This document shows positions 10,421 to 20,103 of a stretch of DNA of 45,222 nucleotides, piece after piece; position 1 is the stretch's first letter, and each line of letters opens with the position of its first letter. The position numbers were made by a program, and so were the translations under genes. Location of the stretch: NCBI GenBank assembly GCA_030180075.1, contig JASNJN010000008.1, forward strand, positions 1 through 45,222, given 5' to 3'. The notes below the pieces were generated by a model. It did no database searches, was not told the DNA's origin, and worked only from the letters and a program-made list of their open reading frames with translations. This DNA comes from Mikrocytos mackini. Its lineage: Eukaryota > Endomyxa > Ascetosporea > Mikrocytida > Mikrocytiidae.

Positions 10421-10472
10421 AGACTATGTCTACGCTTCGCTTTTATTAATCGTGATTATCCCTAGTCTATAT
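10421..10472 (+). repeat. Direct repeat unit 2 (about 50 bp)
   Basis: Second copy of the 10279 unit, with one A/T difference seen internally. It starts AGACTA and ends TAGTCT, so this copy has a six-base inverted terminus. The two units bracket AT-rich sequence. Confidence 0.85.
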
Positions 10473-10662
10473 TTTAAACCCAAATAAACAAGCCTGAATA
10501 TTCCAATTTTTCAAAAATCAAGATTACGAAGATAGCTACGGATAGATTTTTTGAATAGCCGAGGGTTGATTGTAAATATTTTTGTCTTTATCAGTTTACC
10601 ATTTGTAAATATAACTATGAATAATGTTTGTAATCTTATCTTCTATGACGTAAATACTTATT

Positions 10663-11085
10663 TCATATAAAAACGCCGAACGGATATTTTTCGTCGGGGT
10701 ATTTATCATTTATCATTTTAAAGTATTCTTCATCATAATAAGGCCTTGTCTGAGGAGCTCTTATTGCATCTCCTGGATGCGCATAGCTACATTTGTTCTT
10801 AAACTGACACCCCTTTCCTGTGGCCAGATCAACACATGGCTTGGACTTGTAGTTTTGAATCCTTATTCGTGGGTTCAGCTGCTCTGGGCCATGTGCGAAT
10901 TTGCACTCTACGCCATATTGACATTCCCGTTTGAATTTCCAATTGAAGCAAATTTGTGTTCGAAGAAACATCTCTTTCTTGGGGATCTGAACTGATCCGT
11001 ACGATACTTCTTCACCCATGTTTGAAATCAGGGGTATGCTCGCTTTGTGGTGTAAAGTAGCGTTTATGTCTACGGATTTAACCAT
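10663..11085 (-). CDS. Tandem CCCH zinc-finger protein (TTP/TIS11-like)
   Basis: A 140-residue protein from an ATG at 11085. Two zinc fingers are visible, both with exact C-x8-C-x5-C-x3-H spacing: Cys46, Cys55, Cys61, His65, and Cys84, Cys93, Cys99, His103. The fingers are 18 residues apart, the linker length of the tristetraprolin/TIS11 family, and the second has an NYKSKPC lead-in like the family's YKTELC. Family members bind AU-rich elements in mRNA and promote decay, so a role in mRNA stability is inferred. There is little sequence outside the fingers. It reads in the same direction as the Aurora kinase gene, 345 bp away. Confidence 0.9.
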   Translation of the reverse strand: MVKSVDINATLHHKASIPLISNMGEEVSYGSVQIPKKEMFLRTQICFNWKFKRECQYGVECKFAHGPEQLNPRIRIQNYKSKPCVDLATGKGCQFKNKCSYAHPGDAIRAPQTRPYYDEEYFKMINDKYPDEKYPFGVFI

Positions 11086-11430
11086 TATAATCTGTACTGT
11101 GAATTACTGAACATCGATTCGAAAATAGAATTTAAAATTTTAATTTCTTGGAAAATATATTTTCTTGTGGAGGCCGTAGATATATGTATTAATTAAATAT
11201 TCTACTCATAAATCAACAAATAAACATACAACGTTTTCTTGATATAATACAAATAAAACTGAAAGGAAATGGAATTCTGTTTTCTTTTTATCGTAGTTTA
11301 GTCTTATTTTAATCGGTATATTAAACACATTTTCATATTTTAAATAAAGGATTCGCCGAGTCGAATATTTCAGAGACGAATCTGTTACGAAACTTAAATT
11401 AATTAATTCTAACTAATTCAGTTAATAAAA
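11086..11430. other. AT-rich intergenic region
   Basis: About 345 bp between the CCCH gene and the Aurora kinase gene, both on the minus strand. No RNA gene was seen. Confidence 0.6.
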
Positions 11431-12255
11431 TTACATATTCAAATCAAATTTCTTGAACCATTCATGCTCTAACATTTCTTTTAAAGTTGATCTATCATTG
11501 GGTTTTTCTTTTAGACACCCTTGAATAAAGCCTTTGGCTTCATTTGATATTTTAATATTGTCTGGAAATTTAAAATTCACGTGTCTAATGTTTTCATATT
11601 GTTTTGTTGTGTCTTCATTTTCAAAGGGAGGTTTTCCTATAATGAGTTCAAAAGTTAAGACACCGATAGCCCAGATGTCCACAGACTCCCTGTAGTCATG
11701 CCTGCAGATCATTTCAGGTGACAAATAGTCCAGAGTCCCACATGTACTTTTCCTCTTTTTCAACGTGTGAACAGACCAGCCAAAATCTGCCAGCTTCAGA
11801 GTCCCTTCATGGTCGATTAATAGGTTCTCAGGTTTCAGGTCTCTGTGAATCACATTCTTGGAGTGCATGTAGTTTATAGCCTTCACAAGGGAATAGATAT
11901 ATTTTGCAGAATCTTTGTCCGAAAAGTAAAGGCGCCGTTTTAGCTCTTTGTACAAGTTCCCTTTGGCTGCGTATTCTAATATGAGATAGATGTTCCTCTC
12001 GTCGTAGAAATGCCCATAGAGCCGTAGTATATTTACATGCCTTAGACGGCTTTGTATTTCAATTTCTCGTTTTAGTAGTATCACACTGTTCATTTGGTAA
12101 AGTTTATCCTTCTTTATGACTTTCAAAGCACATAGAAATCTAGGCTCTTTATATATGGCTAGGTACACGTCTCCATAACGTCCAGAACCAAGACGTTCCC
12201 CTATTTCAAAGTCGTTGTAGTTCAGGGGCGGTTTGTTTGTCGAATCATTCAACAT
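11431..12255 (-). CDS. IPL1: Aurora/Ipl1-family serine-threonine kinase
   Basis: A 274-residue protein that is almost only the kinase domain, from an ATG at 12255. Visible motifs are the glycine loop GSGRYGDV (23-30), the ATP-anchoring Lys45 in CALKV, Glu64 of helix C, HRDLKPEN with catalytic Asp139, DFG at 157-159 inside LADFGWSVH, the activation loop STCGTLDYLSPE (170-181) and Asp193 in VDIWAIG. The DFGWSVH and CGTLDYL signatures are specific to Aurora kinases rather than Polo or PKA. The activation loop has Ser-Thr where Auroras are autophosphorylated. Aurora kinases correct kinetochore attachment and drive chromosome segregation. The N-terminal extension of animal Auroras is absent, as expected in a reduced genome. 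Confidence 0.93.
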   Translation of the reverse strand: MLNDSTNKPPLNYNDFEIGERLGSGRYGDVYLAIYKEPRFLCALKVIKKDKLYQMNSVILLKREIEIQSRLRHVNILRLYGHFYDERNIYLILEYAAKGNLYKELKRRLYFSDKDSAKYIYSLVKAINYMHSKNVIHRDLKPENLLIDHEGTLKLADFGWSVHTLKKRKSTCGTLDYLSPEMICRHDYRESVDIWAIGVLTFELIIGKPPFENEDTTKQYENIRHVNFKFPDNIKISNEAKGFIQGCLKEKPNDRSTLKEMLEHEWFKKFDLNM

Positions 12256-12563
12256 ATTATTTAAGATTTAAATTTTATAATTTTTAACCAAACAATGTTT
12301 CTCTAAGAGAATGAAAGAGGCAAATTAAGCTTTCCGTTATAAAATACTCCAATATGTTACGACGGAGGCGTTTAAAATTCGATTTTAAAATGGGGTGTGC
12401 CCAGTATTCGAATTTTCATGAAAGGTTTATTTTTTCACATTAAAACGATTTATTATATTCAAATAACCCAATAAAACGTTCCAATCACATCACGTCATCT
12501 ACATTGTTTATTCTAATACATTTCATTTAATCTCCAAAACGGTTAGACACATGTTCTAATTAA

Positions 12564-13028
12564 TTACTTCTTGCTTTCATTGAACGTCTTTATACTCTTG
12601 CTGATTTCTCCCGTCGCGTGTCTGGCCAATTCTCCGGGCAATATCAGTTGTGCTGCAAGTTGTATTTCTGTGGCAGAGATGGTCTTCTTCCCCGTCTTGA
12701 AACTCATCCCACTCGCTACCTTTATTATCTTGGCAAGTATATCATCGACAAAACTGTTCAGTATCAACATTGCCTTCCTACTAACTCCTATTTCTGTGTG
12801 TATGGACCTCAATAACTTGTAGATATAAGTGGCGAAACTTTCCGTCCTTTTCTTTTTCCTTTTTTGTGGAATTTTGATTGGAGCTGCCACATCACTGGAC
12901 ATCTTAGCTCCTTGGCCTATTTTGGATATCCCCGGGCGCATTTCAACCTGTGGAGTAGGCTTTATGTCTTTGGGGTGTGTAATAGGAGGGTTTTCTTCGT
13001 GGTGTGGTTGTTCTGATTTTCCTGTCAT
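12564..13028 (-). CDS. H2B: Histone H2B, copy 1
   Basis: A 154-residue H2B. The basic stretch at about 56-61 leads into the histone fold: TESFATYIYKLLRSIH (alpha 1), GVSRKAMLILNSFVDDIL (alpha 2), the KKTISATEIQ and LILPGELARHA blocks (L2, alpha 3 and alpha C), close to canonical H2B. The N-terminal tail is unusually long and Pro-rich, with Lys spread through it. It dimerises with H2A in nucleosomes. Its start is only 49 bp from the divergent gene at 13078. The protein is identical to copy 2 at 14670-15134. Confidence 0.96.
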   Translation of the reverse strand: MTGKSEQPHHEENPPITHPKDIKPTPQVEMRPGISKIGQGAKMSSDVAAPIKIPQKRKKKRTESFATYIYKLLRSIHTEIGVSRKAMLILNSFVDDILAKIIKVASGMSFKTGKKTISATEIQLAAQLILPGELARHATGEISKSIKTFNESKK

Positions 13029-13061
13029 TTTTTAAAAATTAAAATTTCTAAAAATTTTGAA
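13029..13061 (-). promoter_or_regulatory. A/T tract abutting the H2B copy 1 start
   Basis: On the minus strand the sequence runs into the ATG as AAATTTTAATTTTTAAAAAA-type sequence. The same 33 bp precede copy 2, and a related tract precedes uL5. It resembles the AAATTT-type start-proximal signal described in microsporidia. Function is inferred. Confidence 0.5.
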
Positions 13062-13077
13062 TCAAAATTGAACATGA

Positions 13078-13545
13078 ATGACTAATACCGAGTGTATTGA
13101 CCCAAAGACTGTGGAGACCTTCTTCAAATCACGACCAGGTAAGATACAGCTTTATCGTTTTTACCAACTTCTCCCTGACTCTACCAAGAAAATATTTTTC
13201 AGCTATTTACAAGACACCGAGATCGAAGATCTACAAGCTGACAAACATGAACATATATCGGAAGAGGAGACATCAGATGTATACCTAGAGGATGAGTTAA
13301 TTGTAGCCAAAGAGCATATACTCGACAAAAGCATTTCAGATCTTCAGTCTACTCATGACATGGACTCATTCCTGAGAATATTCAACGAAAACGACTACAA
13401 CAAAACGATTATTCCAAACTGCTCTAAAAGGAAAGACGATGGAAAGATTGTTCAGGTTATAAAAGTGCCCGAAAAGACGATCAATAACGCGAATGATATT
13501 TGTTTGGAATTTATCTTAACTCTGAAGAGTAATGAAAACCGATAA
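13078..13545 (+). CDS. Hypothetical acidic protein between H2B and uS3
   Basis: A 155-residue protein from the ATG at 13078; an earlier ATG at 13074 runs into a stop after three codons. The N-terminal third is mixed helical (KIQLYRFYQLLP), the middle is rich in Asp and Glu, and the C terminus ends in a beta-like LEFILTL segment. There is no signal peptide, membrane segment or zinc motif. No family was recognised. It diverges from H2B copy 1 and converges on uS3. The length, clean frame and tight spacing support a real gene. Confidence 0.7.
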   Translation: MTNTECIDPKTVETFFKSRPGKIQLYRFYQLLPDSTKKIFFSYLQDTEIEDLQADKHEHISEEETSDVYLEDELIVAKEHILDKSISDLQSTHDMDSFLRIFNENDYNKTIIPNCSKRKDDGKIVQVIKVPEKTINNANDICLEFILTLKSNENR

Positions 13546-13785
13546 CAAGTTTGTTGATGTATATTAAATATAATACAAAATTAGTATGTCCTCTAACAGG
13601 ACTACCAGGTTTTTCAATCTTCAAATGTACTTACTGTTTTTAATAAAGGTTAGATCTTCTCGTAATTTATAATCTGTAAATATACTTCATTGAACGAAAT
13701 AGATCCACTCTTCCCGTACGGCGAATTCCTTTCAGCAAATAAACAAATTAACTTCAGACTATAATAATTATATTATTTAATATGA

Positions 13786-14631
13786 TCACGCCCCGGGTTG
13801 TTCTTCGCCGTTAATTTCCACTTCCTCAATTTTTATTCCTTGGCCCTGGTTGAGGTCCGTTTTTTCGTCTTTGAATTTTTCGTCCATAACTTTGTTCAAG
13901 TCGTCAGCACTCTTTTCCATTCCGCTGTTAGGTTCGCCGGCTCTGTCTCTGTTCATTCTCTCCTGTCTCTTCTCATAGTTCAGTCTCTGTTTCTCCCTGT
14001 CCTCGTGCATCAATATTCTGTCCGGTAAGTCACTCCCGTCCTTAGGACCGGGCATCATGAAGGTGACCTTTATACCTATCACTCCTTGTTTGAGATTCAC
14101 ACTTTTGATGGCACTTCTAACGAACTTTCTGACAGCGTCCCCACTTCTTATTATAAACCCAGTTCTGAATTTCATAGTCTTAGCCCTTGCACCGCGAGAC
14201 TTCCCTGATACACGAACTTCGGCCCCACGTGCACCTGCTCTGATTGATGATCTAAGAACACCGTAGATAGCTCTCCTTGGTGCTATGCCGGAAGCTATTT
14301 TGGATGCTAGTACTTCTGCTTGGAAGCGAGCAGATATGTCGCCATTCTCTATCTCGTCGATGTTGGCTTTCACATTCATGGGCTCGTACCCGTATCTCAG
14401 AGCGACCATGGTCTCGATCTCATTCAGTCGTAGTCCGTTGTTCTCACTCAAATAGTCCCTGTCACCGGTGATTATAGAAAGAACCAGAGTGTCTGCAGTT
14501 GGATATGATATTTCAACACTGTCATAACCCGACCCTATAAATTTGGATAAGAGGTCGTTGATCTCAGCCTTTTGGATCCCTTTGTATATCACAAGGTGGT
14601 TGGAAGAAAGGTTGCAAGATACTGGTTCCAT
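13786..14631 (-). CDS. RPS3: Small ribosomal subunit protein uS3
   Basis: A 281-residue eukaryotic uS3 from the ATG at 14631. The KH-domain end is around LRLNEIETMVALRYGY (residues about 84-99), followed by AEVLASKIASGIAPRRAIYG, GARGAEVRVSGKSRGARA and the QGVIGIKV block, all diagnostic. The protein sits at the mRNA entry tunnel of the 40S subunit. The C-terminal tail beyond about residue 205 is long, charged and low complexity, making the protein longer than the roughly 240 residues usual in animals and yeast. Its start is 38 bp from H2B copy 2 on the other strand, so the two share a tiny divergent promoter. Confidence 0.97.
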   Translation of the reverse strand: MEPVSCNLSSNHLVIYKGIQKAEINDLLSKFIGSGYDSVEISYPTADTLVLSIITGDRDYLSENNGLRLNEIETMVALRYGYEPMNVKANIDEIENGDISARFQAEVLASKIASGIAPRRAIYGVLRSSIRAGARGAEVRVSGKSRGARAKTMKFRTGFIIRSGDAVRKFVRSAIKSVNLKQGVIGIKVTFMMPGPKDGSDLPDRILMHEDREKQRLNYEKRQERMNRDRAGEPNSGMEKSADDLNKVMDEKFKDEKTDLNQGQGIKIEEVEINGEEQPGA

Positions 14632-14636
14632 ACGCG

Positions 14637-14669
14637 TTCAAAATTTTTAGAAATTTTAATTTTTAAAAA
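14637..14669 (+). promoter_or_regulatory. A/T tract shared by H2B copy 2 and uS3 starts
   Basis: The 38-bp divergent intergenic region consists of this duplicated A/T tract plus ACGCG. It must hold any promoter for both genes. The role is inferred from position. Confidence 0.5.
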
Positions 14670-15134
14670 ATGACAGGAAAATCAGAACAACCACACCACG
14701 AAGAAAACCCTCCTATTACACACCCCAAAGACATAAAGCCTACTCCACAGGTTGAAATGCGCCCGGGGATATCCAAAATAGGCCAAGGAGCTAAGATGTC
14801 CAGTGATGTGGCAGCTCCAATCAAAATTCCACAAAAAAGGAAAAAGAAAAGGACGGAAAGTTTCGCCACTTATATCTACAAGTTATTGAGGTCCATACAC
14901 ACAGAAATAGGAGTTAGTAGGAAGGCAATGTTGATACTGAACAGTTTTGTCGATGATATACTTGCCAAGATAATAAAGGTAGCGAGTGGGATGAGTTTCA
15001 AGACGGGGAAGAAGACCATCTCTGCCACAGAAATACAACTTGCAGCACAACTGATATTGCCCGGAGAATTGGCCAGACACGCGACGGGAGAAATCAGCAA
15101 GAGTATAAAGACGTTCAATGAAAGCAAGAAGTAA
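14670..15134 (+). CDS. H2B: Histone H2B, copy 2
   Basis: Encodes exactly the same 154-residue protein as copy 1 (12564-13028), with the same histone fold and the same unusually long Pro-rich tail. The identity extends through the untranslated flanks to both arm ends. Together the two copies flank the hypothetical gene and uS3, so each H2B is divergent from a different neighbour. This gives a potential double dose of H2B and two different promoter contexts. Confidence 0.96.
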   Translation: MTGKSEQPHHEENPPITHPKDIKPTPQVEMRPGISKIGQGAKMSSDVAAPIKIPQKRKKKRTESFATYIYKLLRSIHTEIGVSRKAMLILNSFVDDILAKIIKVASGMSFKTGKKTISATEIQLAAQLILPGELARHATGEISKSIKTFNESKK

Positions 15135-15215
15135 TTAATTAGAACATGTGTCTAACCGTTTTGGAGATTAAATGAAATGTATTAGAATAAACAATGTAGA
15201 TGACGTGATGTGATT

Positions 15216-15509
15216 TTGTGTGACTTATGTTTAAAAAATGAATTTTAAAACAAGGATGTATGAATCAAACGAATAAAAAGTCCGTTATAATATCGTTCCT
15301 CATTTTATTTATCATAGATCGATTTATGTAACAAAATATAACTTCTAAAAATCTACACAATCAAAAATATTTTGAATTTTGAAAAATTAAATTTAAAATT
15401 CGGAATAATGAGATCGTACTCATGTCACGAATCGACGACTAGTTATGATAAATGGGCCTTATTAAAACAACAGTTGCTGGTCTAAAACTTAAACTTCAAA
15501 AATAAAAAA
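15216..15509. other. AT-rich intergenic region
   Basis: About 290 bp without a gene. The run of six T on the minus strand at 15504-15509 is the Pol III terminator of the tRNA next door. Confidence 0.6.
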
Positions 15510-15580
15510 CTCTCCGACTGGGAATCGAACCCAGGTCTTACATGTGACAGACGTAAATGATACCACTACACTATCAGAGA
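15510..15580 (-). tRNA. tRNA-Asp (GTC)
   Basis: A 71-nt tRNA without intron, including discriminator G. The acceptor stem TCTCTGA pairs with TCGGAGA (one G-T pair). The anticodon loop CTGTCAC gives anticodon GTC, closed by TACGT with ATGTA. The T arm contains GGGTTCGATTCCCA, which also serves as the B box, and the D arm carries the A box TAGTGTAGTGG. A G discriminator fits Asp tRNA. Six T follow immediately on the transcribed strand as a Pol III terminator. Confidence 0.96.
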
Positions 15581-15648
15581 TGTTATTGTTTAATACCTTT
15601 TATAACAATACACCAATATAAGTTTGTGAAAGAATTTTATTCAGAAGA

Positions 15649-16443
15649 ATGAAAACAAATAGTTATGTCTCCGTCGGAGACCTCATTAAATCCGACTTGT
15701 CTTCTGTACCAGGATTGGGTACTCATGTCACACACTCAGGATGTATAGCAGCTTCAGTTTCAGGGAAAATATCAAATACAGGAGCTCTTATTCGAGTAAC
15801 ACACCCAAGATCAATCTACGCCCCAGTCAATGGTGGGGTTGTAATTGGGAGAGTGATTGACGAGCTCAATGGCCCTTCTACATCGGATAGCAAGCTAAAG
15901 TTGAATATCCGTTCTTCAATACAAGCAAGTCTTCTATCTTCCAACATAAACCTTCCTTCTGGTGAGCAAAGAAAAAGAAATGAACAGGATATGGTCGAGT
16001 TACGGAAGATCTGTCCAAGCAATACATTAGTGTGTGCAGAGATTCAGAAAGTCACCCCAGACGAAGTCAGTTTGAAGGTAAAAGAAGGGGAGATGTTCGG
16101 AATTCTGGGACAAGGGATACTGATAGAAGCCATAATTTCAAAGGCAAATAGGAGGTTCTTGGAGATTGAGTACAATGGGATTATGGTTAAAGCAATTGCC
16201 AGTGACAATAGGTACGTATTTTTGTCCACAGAGGGATTGAATGAAGAAAATTTATGGGTTGCGGTTTATATTAGAAATTGTATCGTAGCAATGAATAATG
16301 TTGGAATTTATTTTCATAAAAACAATATTGAAAAGGTTCTAAAAATTATGGAAGATTTTAAAGAAGAGAACGGAATGTATTTAATAACGACAGAAGAAGG
16401 AGCGATGTATCTTAGTTCTAAAGTTGGAAATCCTAATAAATAA
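15649..16443 (+). CDS. RRP4: Exosome subunit Rrp4 (EXOSC2)
   Basis: A 264-residue protein. The N-terminal part has VPGLGTHVTHSGCIAASVSG, matching the Rrp4 block with the GHGTY position. The S1-domain region has YAPVNGGVVIGRVIDE. The most diagnostic stretch, SSNINLPSGEQRKRNEQD (98-115) followed by a GILGQGILIE segment (about 151-160), corresponds to the conserved LPGGE and KLGQGVL region of Rrp4 rather than Csl4. The C-terminal third is the KH-like domain. Rrp4 is one of the three cap proteins of the RNA exosome, which degrades and trims RNAs in nucleus and cytoplasm. It diverges from the tRNA gene 68 bp away. Confidence 0.9.
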   Translation: MKTNSYVSVGDLIKSDLSSVPGLGTHVTHSGCIAASVSGKISNTGALIRVTHPRSIYAPVNGGVVIGRVIDELNGPSTSDSKLKLNIRSSIQASLLSSNINLPSGEQRKRNEQDMVELRKICPSNTLVCAEIQKVTPDEVSLKVKEGEMFGILGQGILIEAIISKANRRFLEIEYNGIMVKAIASDNRYVFLSTEGLNEENLWVAVYIRNCIVAMNNVGIYFHKNNIEKVLKIMEDFKEENGMYLITTEEGAMYLSSKVGNPNK

Positions 16444-16562
16444 TCATACTTTTGTTATTTTGTTTAACAGATATAATTGACAAATATATAATGTAAACTA
16501 CACTAGGATTTCTTTAATGTTGGTCACTTAAAATTTTCAAATAAAACCCTCATAATTTAGTA

Positions 16563-17109
16563 CAGTAAACTACGAAGGTTTGGCCAATTTTAAGACTTAA
16601 TCACTCCATTTTTAGCAATTTTTAGGGGGTTTGGTCCAATTTAATTAAAAATATTTTACTGTTTAAGTGCTTCTGGGGCTCCGGAAATGATACAGGATCG
16701 TGAAAATATTGAATTTACCCCAAATCAATCGCTAATATATTGTTTTATTAAGTTCTTTAGGTGGGCAATATTCTAGTGTTAGTAAAATTACAAAATAATT
16801 TTGAAGTACCTGTAAATTGTGTTTATCCCCATTTTTAACCGAACTATGTGGTTAAAACGTTTCCCCGTAGTTTTACTTGTATTTGAAATTCACCATTTGT
16901 TTTTTATAGATGAAAATATATATTATCAATAGGTTTTATATGATTTTCCTGAATGGATGATACAATCAAGGGTCCCCCCTTGGGAAAACAACAAATGAGA
17001 TTTTTATTACCGAAATATATAAAGAGAATTTAGATGTCTTAGTCACTCTAATCTTAGCCAGTCCAAGGCATTTTTGGACAAAAACCGGCTAAACCTTAAG
17101 AGTTTACTG
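16563..17109. mobile_element. Tc1/mariner-like non-autonomous element, 547 bp
   Basis: Flanked by TA on both sides (16561-16562, 17110-17111). The left end CAGTAAACTACGAAGGTTTG and the inverted right end CAGTAAACTCTTAAGGTTTA agree at most positions over about 23 bp. No transposase is encoded. The interior recurs at 27994-28460, so this is a family with at least two members here. The TA target and CAGT ends point to the Tc1/mariner superfamily. Confidence 0.8.
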
Positions 17110-17639
17110 TAGCTATATTGTTTAAAAATAAACTTGCGGTGTAGTGACAAGACGACAACTGAACCCGGGAAAGCGGGTAGGAGTGACCTGAAAACAGGAT
17201 AAATTTAATTAATTAATTATATTTTATTTCTGTTTAAAAATAAAATACATAATTTTCTGATTTTCTGCTTTCTGATATTTTGACACGCTTTTGAAATATT
17301 GCCTAAATATTTTCGATTCATACATCTAAAATTAATCTATAATATTTCGTTTTATTTCTTAAATTACATATTTTAAAACGCCAGTATTATTTTCTAGCCA
17401 TAAAAACCATATTATCTTAAATTTAAAATAAAATTGTATCAGTCTAATATTTTTGACATGAGGTGTAGGTTTTATTAGAAAAATTTGATATTGATTTATA
17501 GAGCAGACAGAAAACATACCTCGAAAAATGAATAATATACCTATTTAAAAGTTACCTCGCCCACTGTAAGTTTTTTAAAATTTTGTAGTAAAATACCGAA
17601 ATTTACCTATAAATTTAAAACTAAGGTTTAAGTTTTATA

Positions 17640-18233
17640 CAGTAAATACTGGGTTAGTGGACACTTTGATAGTAGAATCACATTGATAATGGACTAATTT
17701 TCATCAATATTCGAACATTTTGGAAAATTAATTTTCTAAAAATTCGAAAAAAATTTGTTAAATTTTATTTTTAATAAGTTTTTAAGACCCGGTTTGCATT
17801 TATTATGACTTAAAATCTACTAATTTCACAAAATTTATATGTTTCAAAATTATAAAATTTGGTTAGTGGAGTGATGTCAAAACATAATTTTAACCTTGTT
17901 ATTTTTATTAAATTTAGCCCAAACCTTCTATAGGGTCATTTTAGAGTGTTTAAAAATACGCTGTGAAGATTGTTTTGAATATAAATGGTTTAATCATTCA
18001 TATAATCTAATGACAAATCCAAAATTTTGGTTAATAATTGTATATTTCAACTTTCACCAATTCATTGATATAATTCTAAAATTTAAACATTTATTTATCT
18101 TTTAAAGATCTATCATTTCCATATCTTTAACATAATATTGGTAATTTTATAGTTTATAAAAATGTAAATATCACCGATAGTGGACTAAATTTTAGAGAAA
18201 TAAATTGAAATTCCGCTATATCAATATTTACTG
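17640..18233. mobile_element. Tc1/mariner-like non-autonomous element, 594 bp
   Basis: TA flanks at 17638-17639 and 18234-18235. The left end CAGTAAATACTG and inverted right end CAGTAAATATTG differ at one position. The motif TTAGTGGAC and its variants recur near both ends. The longest open frame (69 codons near 17896) has no recognisable domain. It shares the CAGTAAA end with the 16563 element but not its interior. Confidence 0.65.
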
Positions 18234-18235
18234 TA

Positions 18236-19051
18236 CATAAATCAATATGAATGGAATACCAACCAGTCTTTTGAATACTCATTGGGTAGATTGATCAACT
18301 TTTATCCTTTTGTGTTTAATTTAATATACACCCCATGATACGCGTTTTGTTTAATATCGAAGGGGTATAGGATTCAACTTAAATAGTCAAGTTTATGAAT
18401 TTGATGATTGGGATTAAAACAGCATAGAATTTTTGAATTAATTATACATACTATGGCTATTTTAACTTATTTTGGAAATTTAAAAATTAGTGGTTATATT
18501 ATTTTAAACCTAATTTGAATATTACAAAAGGTATTGCAAAACATTGAAAGGAGACTTTAATCTTTTAATACCGAGAATAAAAGACAACAGAATTTTAATG
18601 GAAATTTTTGTATTTCTTTTATCCTTTAGTTATATATCTATGATTTATTTATGATATAAAAATAACAATATATTTGCTATAAAAATTTAAATATTAATTT
18701 ACACAGAACATATAATCAATCGTGGAATTATAAATAACTAATAAACTATTATAAATATAACATCTATTTAGAAGGTAAGGGTATATATGTTAGACACACC
18801 CAATGGTCTGGATTTTCTCAGTATCGGTGCGGTTAAATCTCGTTATCTACTTAAAAAGTTACCTTTCAGAATATTTTTGACAAAAATATACATTTATATA
18901 CTTGTGTGTAACGGCATTAAGCATTATGAGATGATTTTTTGACTAATTGCGCGTATAATCTAGCTCATTATAAAATTTTAGCAAAATATACCAAAGTTAC
19001 ATTTGTTCGCCCTAGTCATTACGCTAGAGTTGTATGTTTCCGGGAATTTGA
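18236..19051. other. AT-rich region without recognised gene
   Basis: About 800 bp of AT-rich sequence with no coding or RNA signal seen. Confidence 0.5.
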
Positions 19052-19059
19052 GTTGTGAT

Positions 19060-20103
19060 CAGGGTTCGGAATAGAGATTGGACATACGAATATTCGTCAA
19101 AAATCGAATTTCTGGCATTCGTTTTCCGAATATTTTTAAAATAATTTAAAATTTTGCGAAAATTTTCAAAAATATTCGAATATTCGTCGATTTTTTGATT
19201 TGAAAAATTAAATTTTGGAATTGAATAAAAACAAATTATGCAAAATTTAGATTTTAAAACCAGAATGACGAAATCGATATTAAAAATGAATTTATTTTGA
19301 AATTTTCAGTATATTAAGACATTCCAAAATTCCGAAGATTCTTCGAATATTCGTCTCCGTGGAAAATCGTGCTTCGAATATTCATACATTTTCAAGTGTC
19401 CTATCTTTAGTTCGGAAAATTCAGTGTTTTTTTGTAGTCGATTCCGTCGTTTATTTTTTGGTGGTTAAATTTATGAAAAGAAAATTTTCTAAACAAAATA
19501 AAAAGTAGAAATTGTTTTGGGAACAAAAAAATATGTTCAAAAATATTTTCCAAAAATTTCATGAGTAGCAAAAACACAAAAATCAAAATTGTTGCGCAAA
19601 ATGTTCAAAAATGACATATGTTGAAGATCTGAGTTTTCTATATAAAATAGGTTTCAAAGTCCTCACATGTAAGATATCTGAAACACATAATTTTTAAAAT
19701 TATTATATAAAATATAGTAAAATGTAAAATCAATTTATATGTATTCTCAGCTCGTCTAAACCCCAATAAGCCTGGTTTATGATATCTTGGTACGAATATG
19801 GGTTGTTTCGAGATATTAAATAATAGTTTCATGGAAGATAAATGAAATTTTTCAAAACACACAAAGAATCCAAATGAAAATCCTTAAATTATTAAAATAT
19901 TTCTTGTTTGGTTACTATTCGTCAAATAATTCCTTCCACATGTGTTTAAGATCATATAATTATTGGGAAAAAACTTCACATCGATCAACGAAGAAAGTGT
20001 TTGAACATTTTTTCGAAAATACAAAATACACGAAATCCGAAAATTTGCCCCTGATTCCGTGGTTTATTCTGTGTTTACGATTTACCGAAAATTCCGAACC
20101 CTG
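19060..20103. mobile_element. hAT-like non-autonomous element, 1044 bp
   Basis: The ends are a 13-bp perfect terminal inverted repeat, CAGGGTTCGGAAT. Eight-base flanks are GTTGTGAT (left) and GTTGTAAC (right), matching at six of eight positions, as expected of an aged hAT target duplication. The interior holds only short frames without domains and is rich in GAATATTCG-like palindromes near the left end. Confidence 0.75.

Larger units (their letters stand above)
12483..13061 (-). repeat. Left arm (579 bp) of the H2B inverted duplication
   Basis: The reverse complement matches 14637-15215, with equal length. Translations in the sense and antisense frames are the same for both copies, so the H2B part is identical at nucleotide level. 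The arm spans the whole gene, its short 5' flank and about 80 bp downstream. Confidence 0.95.
14637..15215 (+). repeat. Right arm (579 bp) of the H2B inverted duplication
   Basis: Mirror of 12483-13061. The inner edge stops five bases before the uS3 start codon. The spacer between arms (13062-14636) holds the hypothetical gene and uS3. Confidence 0.95.

Noticed and set aside
13074-13085. Upstream ATG before the hypothetical gene at 13078
   Set aside because: Its frame hits TAA after three codons.
15649-16443. Assignment of the exosome gene as Csl4
   Set aside because: The SSNINLPSGEQRKR and LGQGILIE stretches match Rrp4, which also fits the KH-like C terminus.
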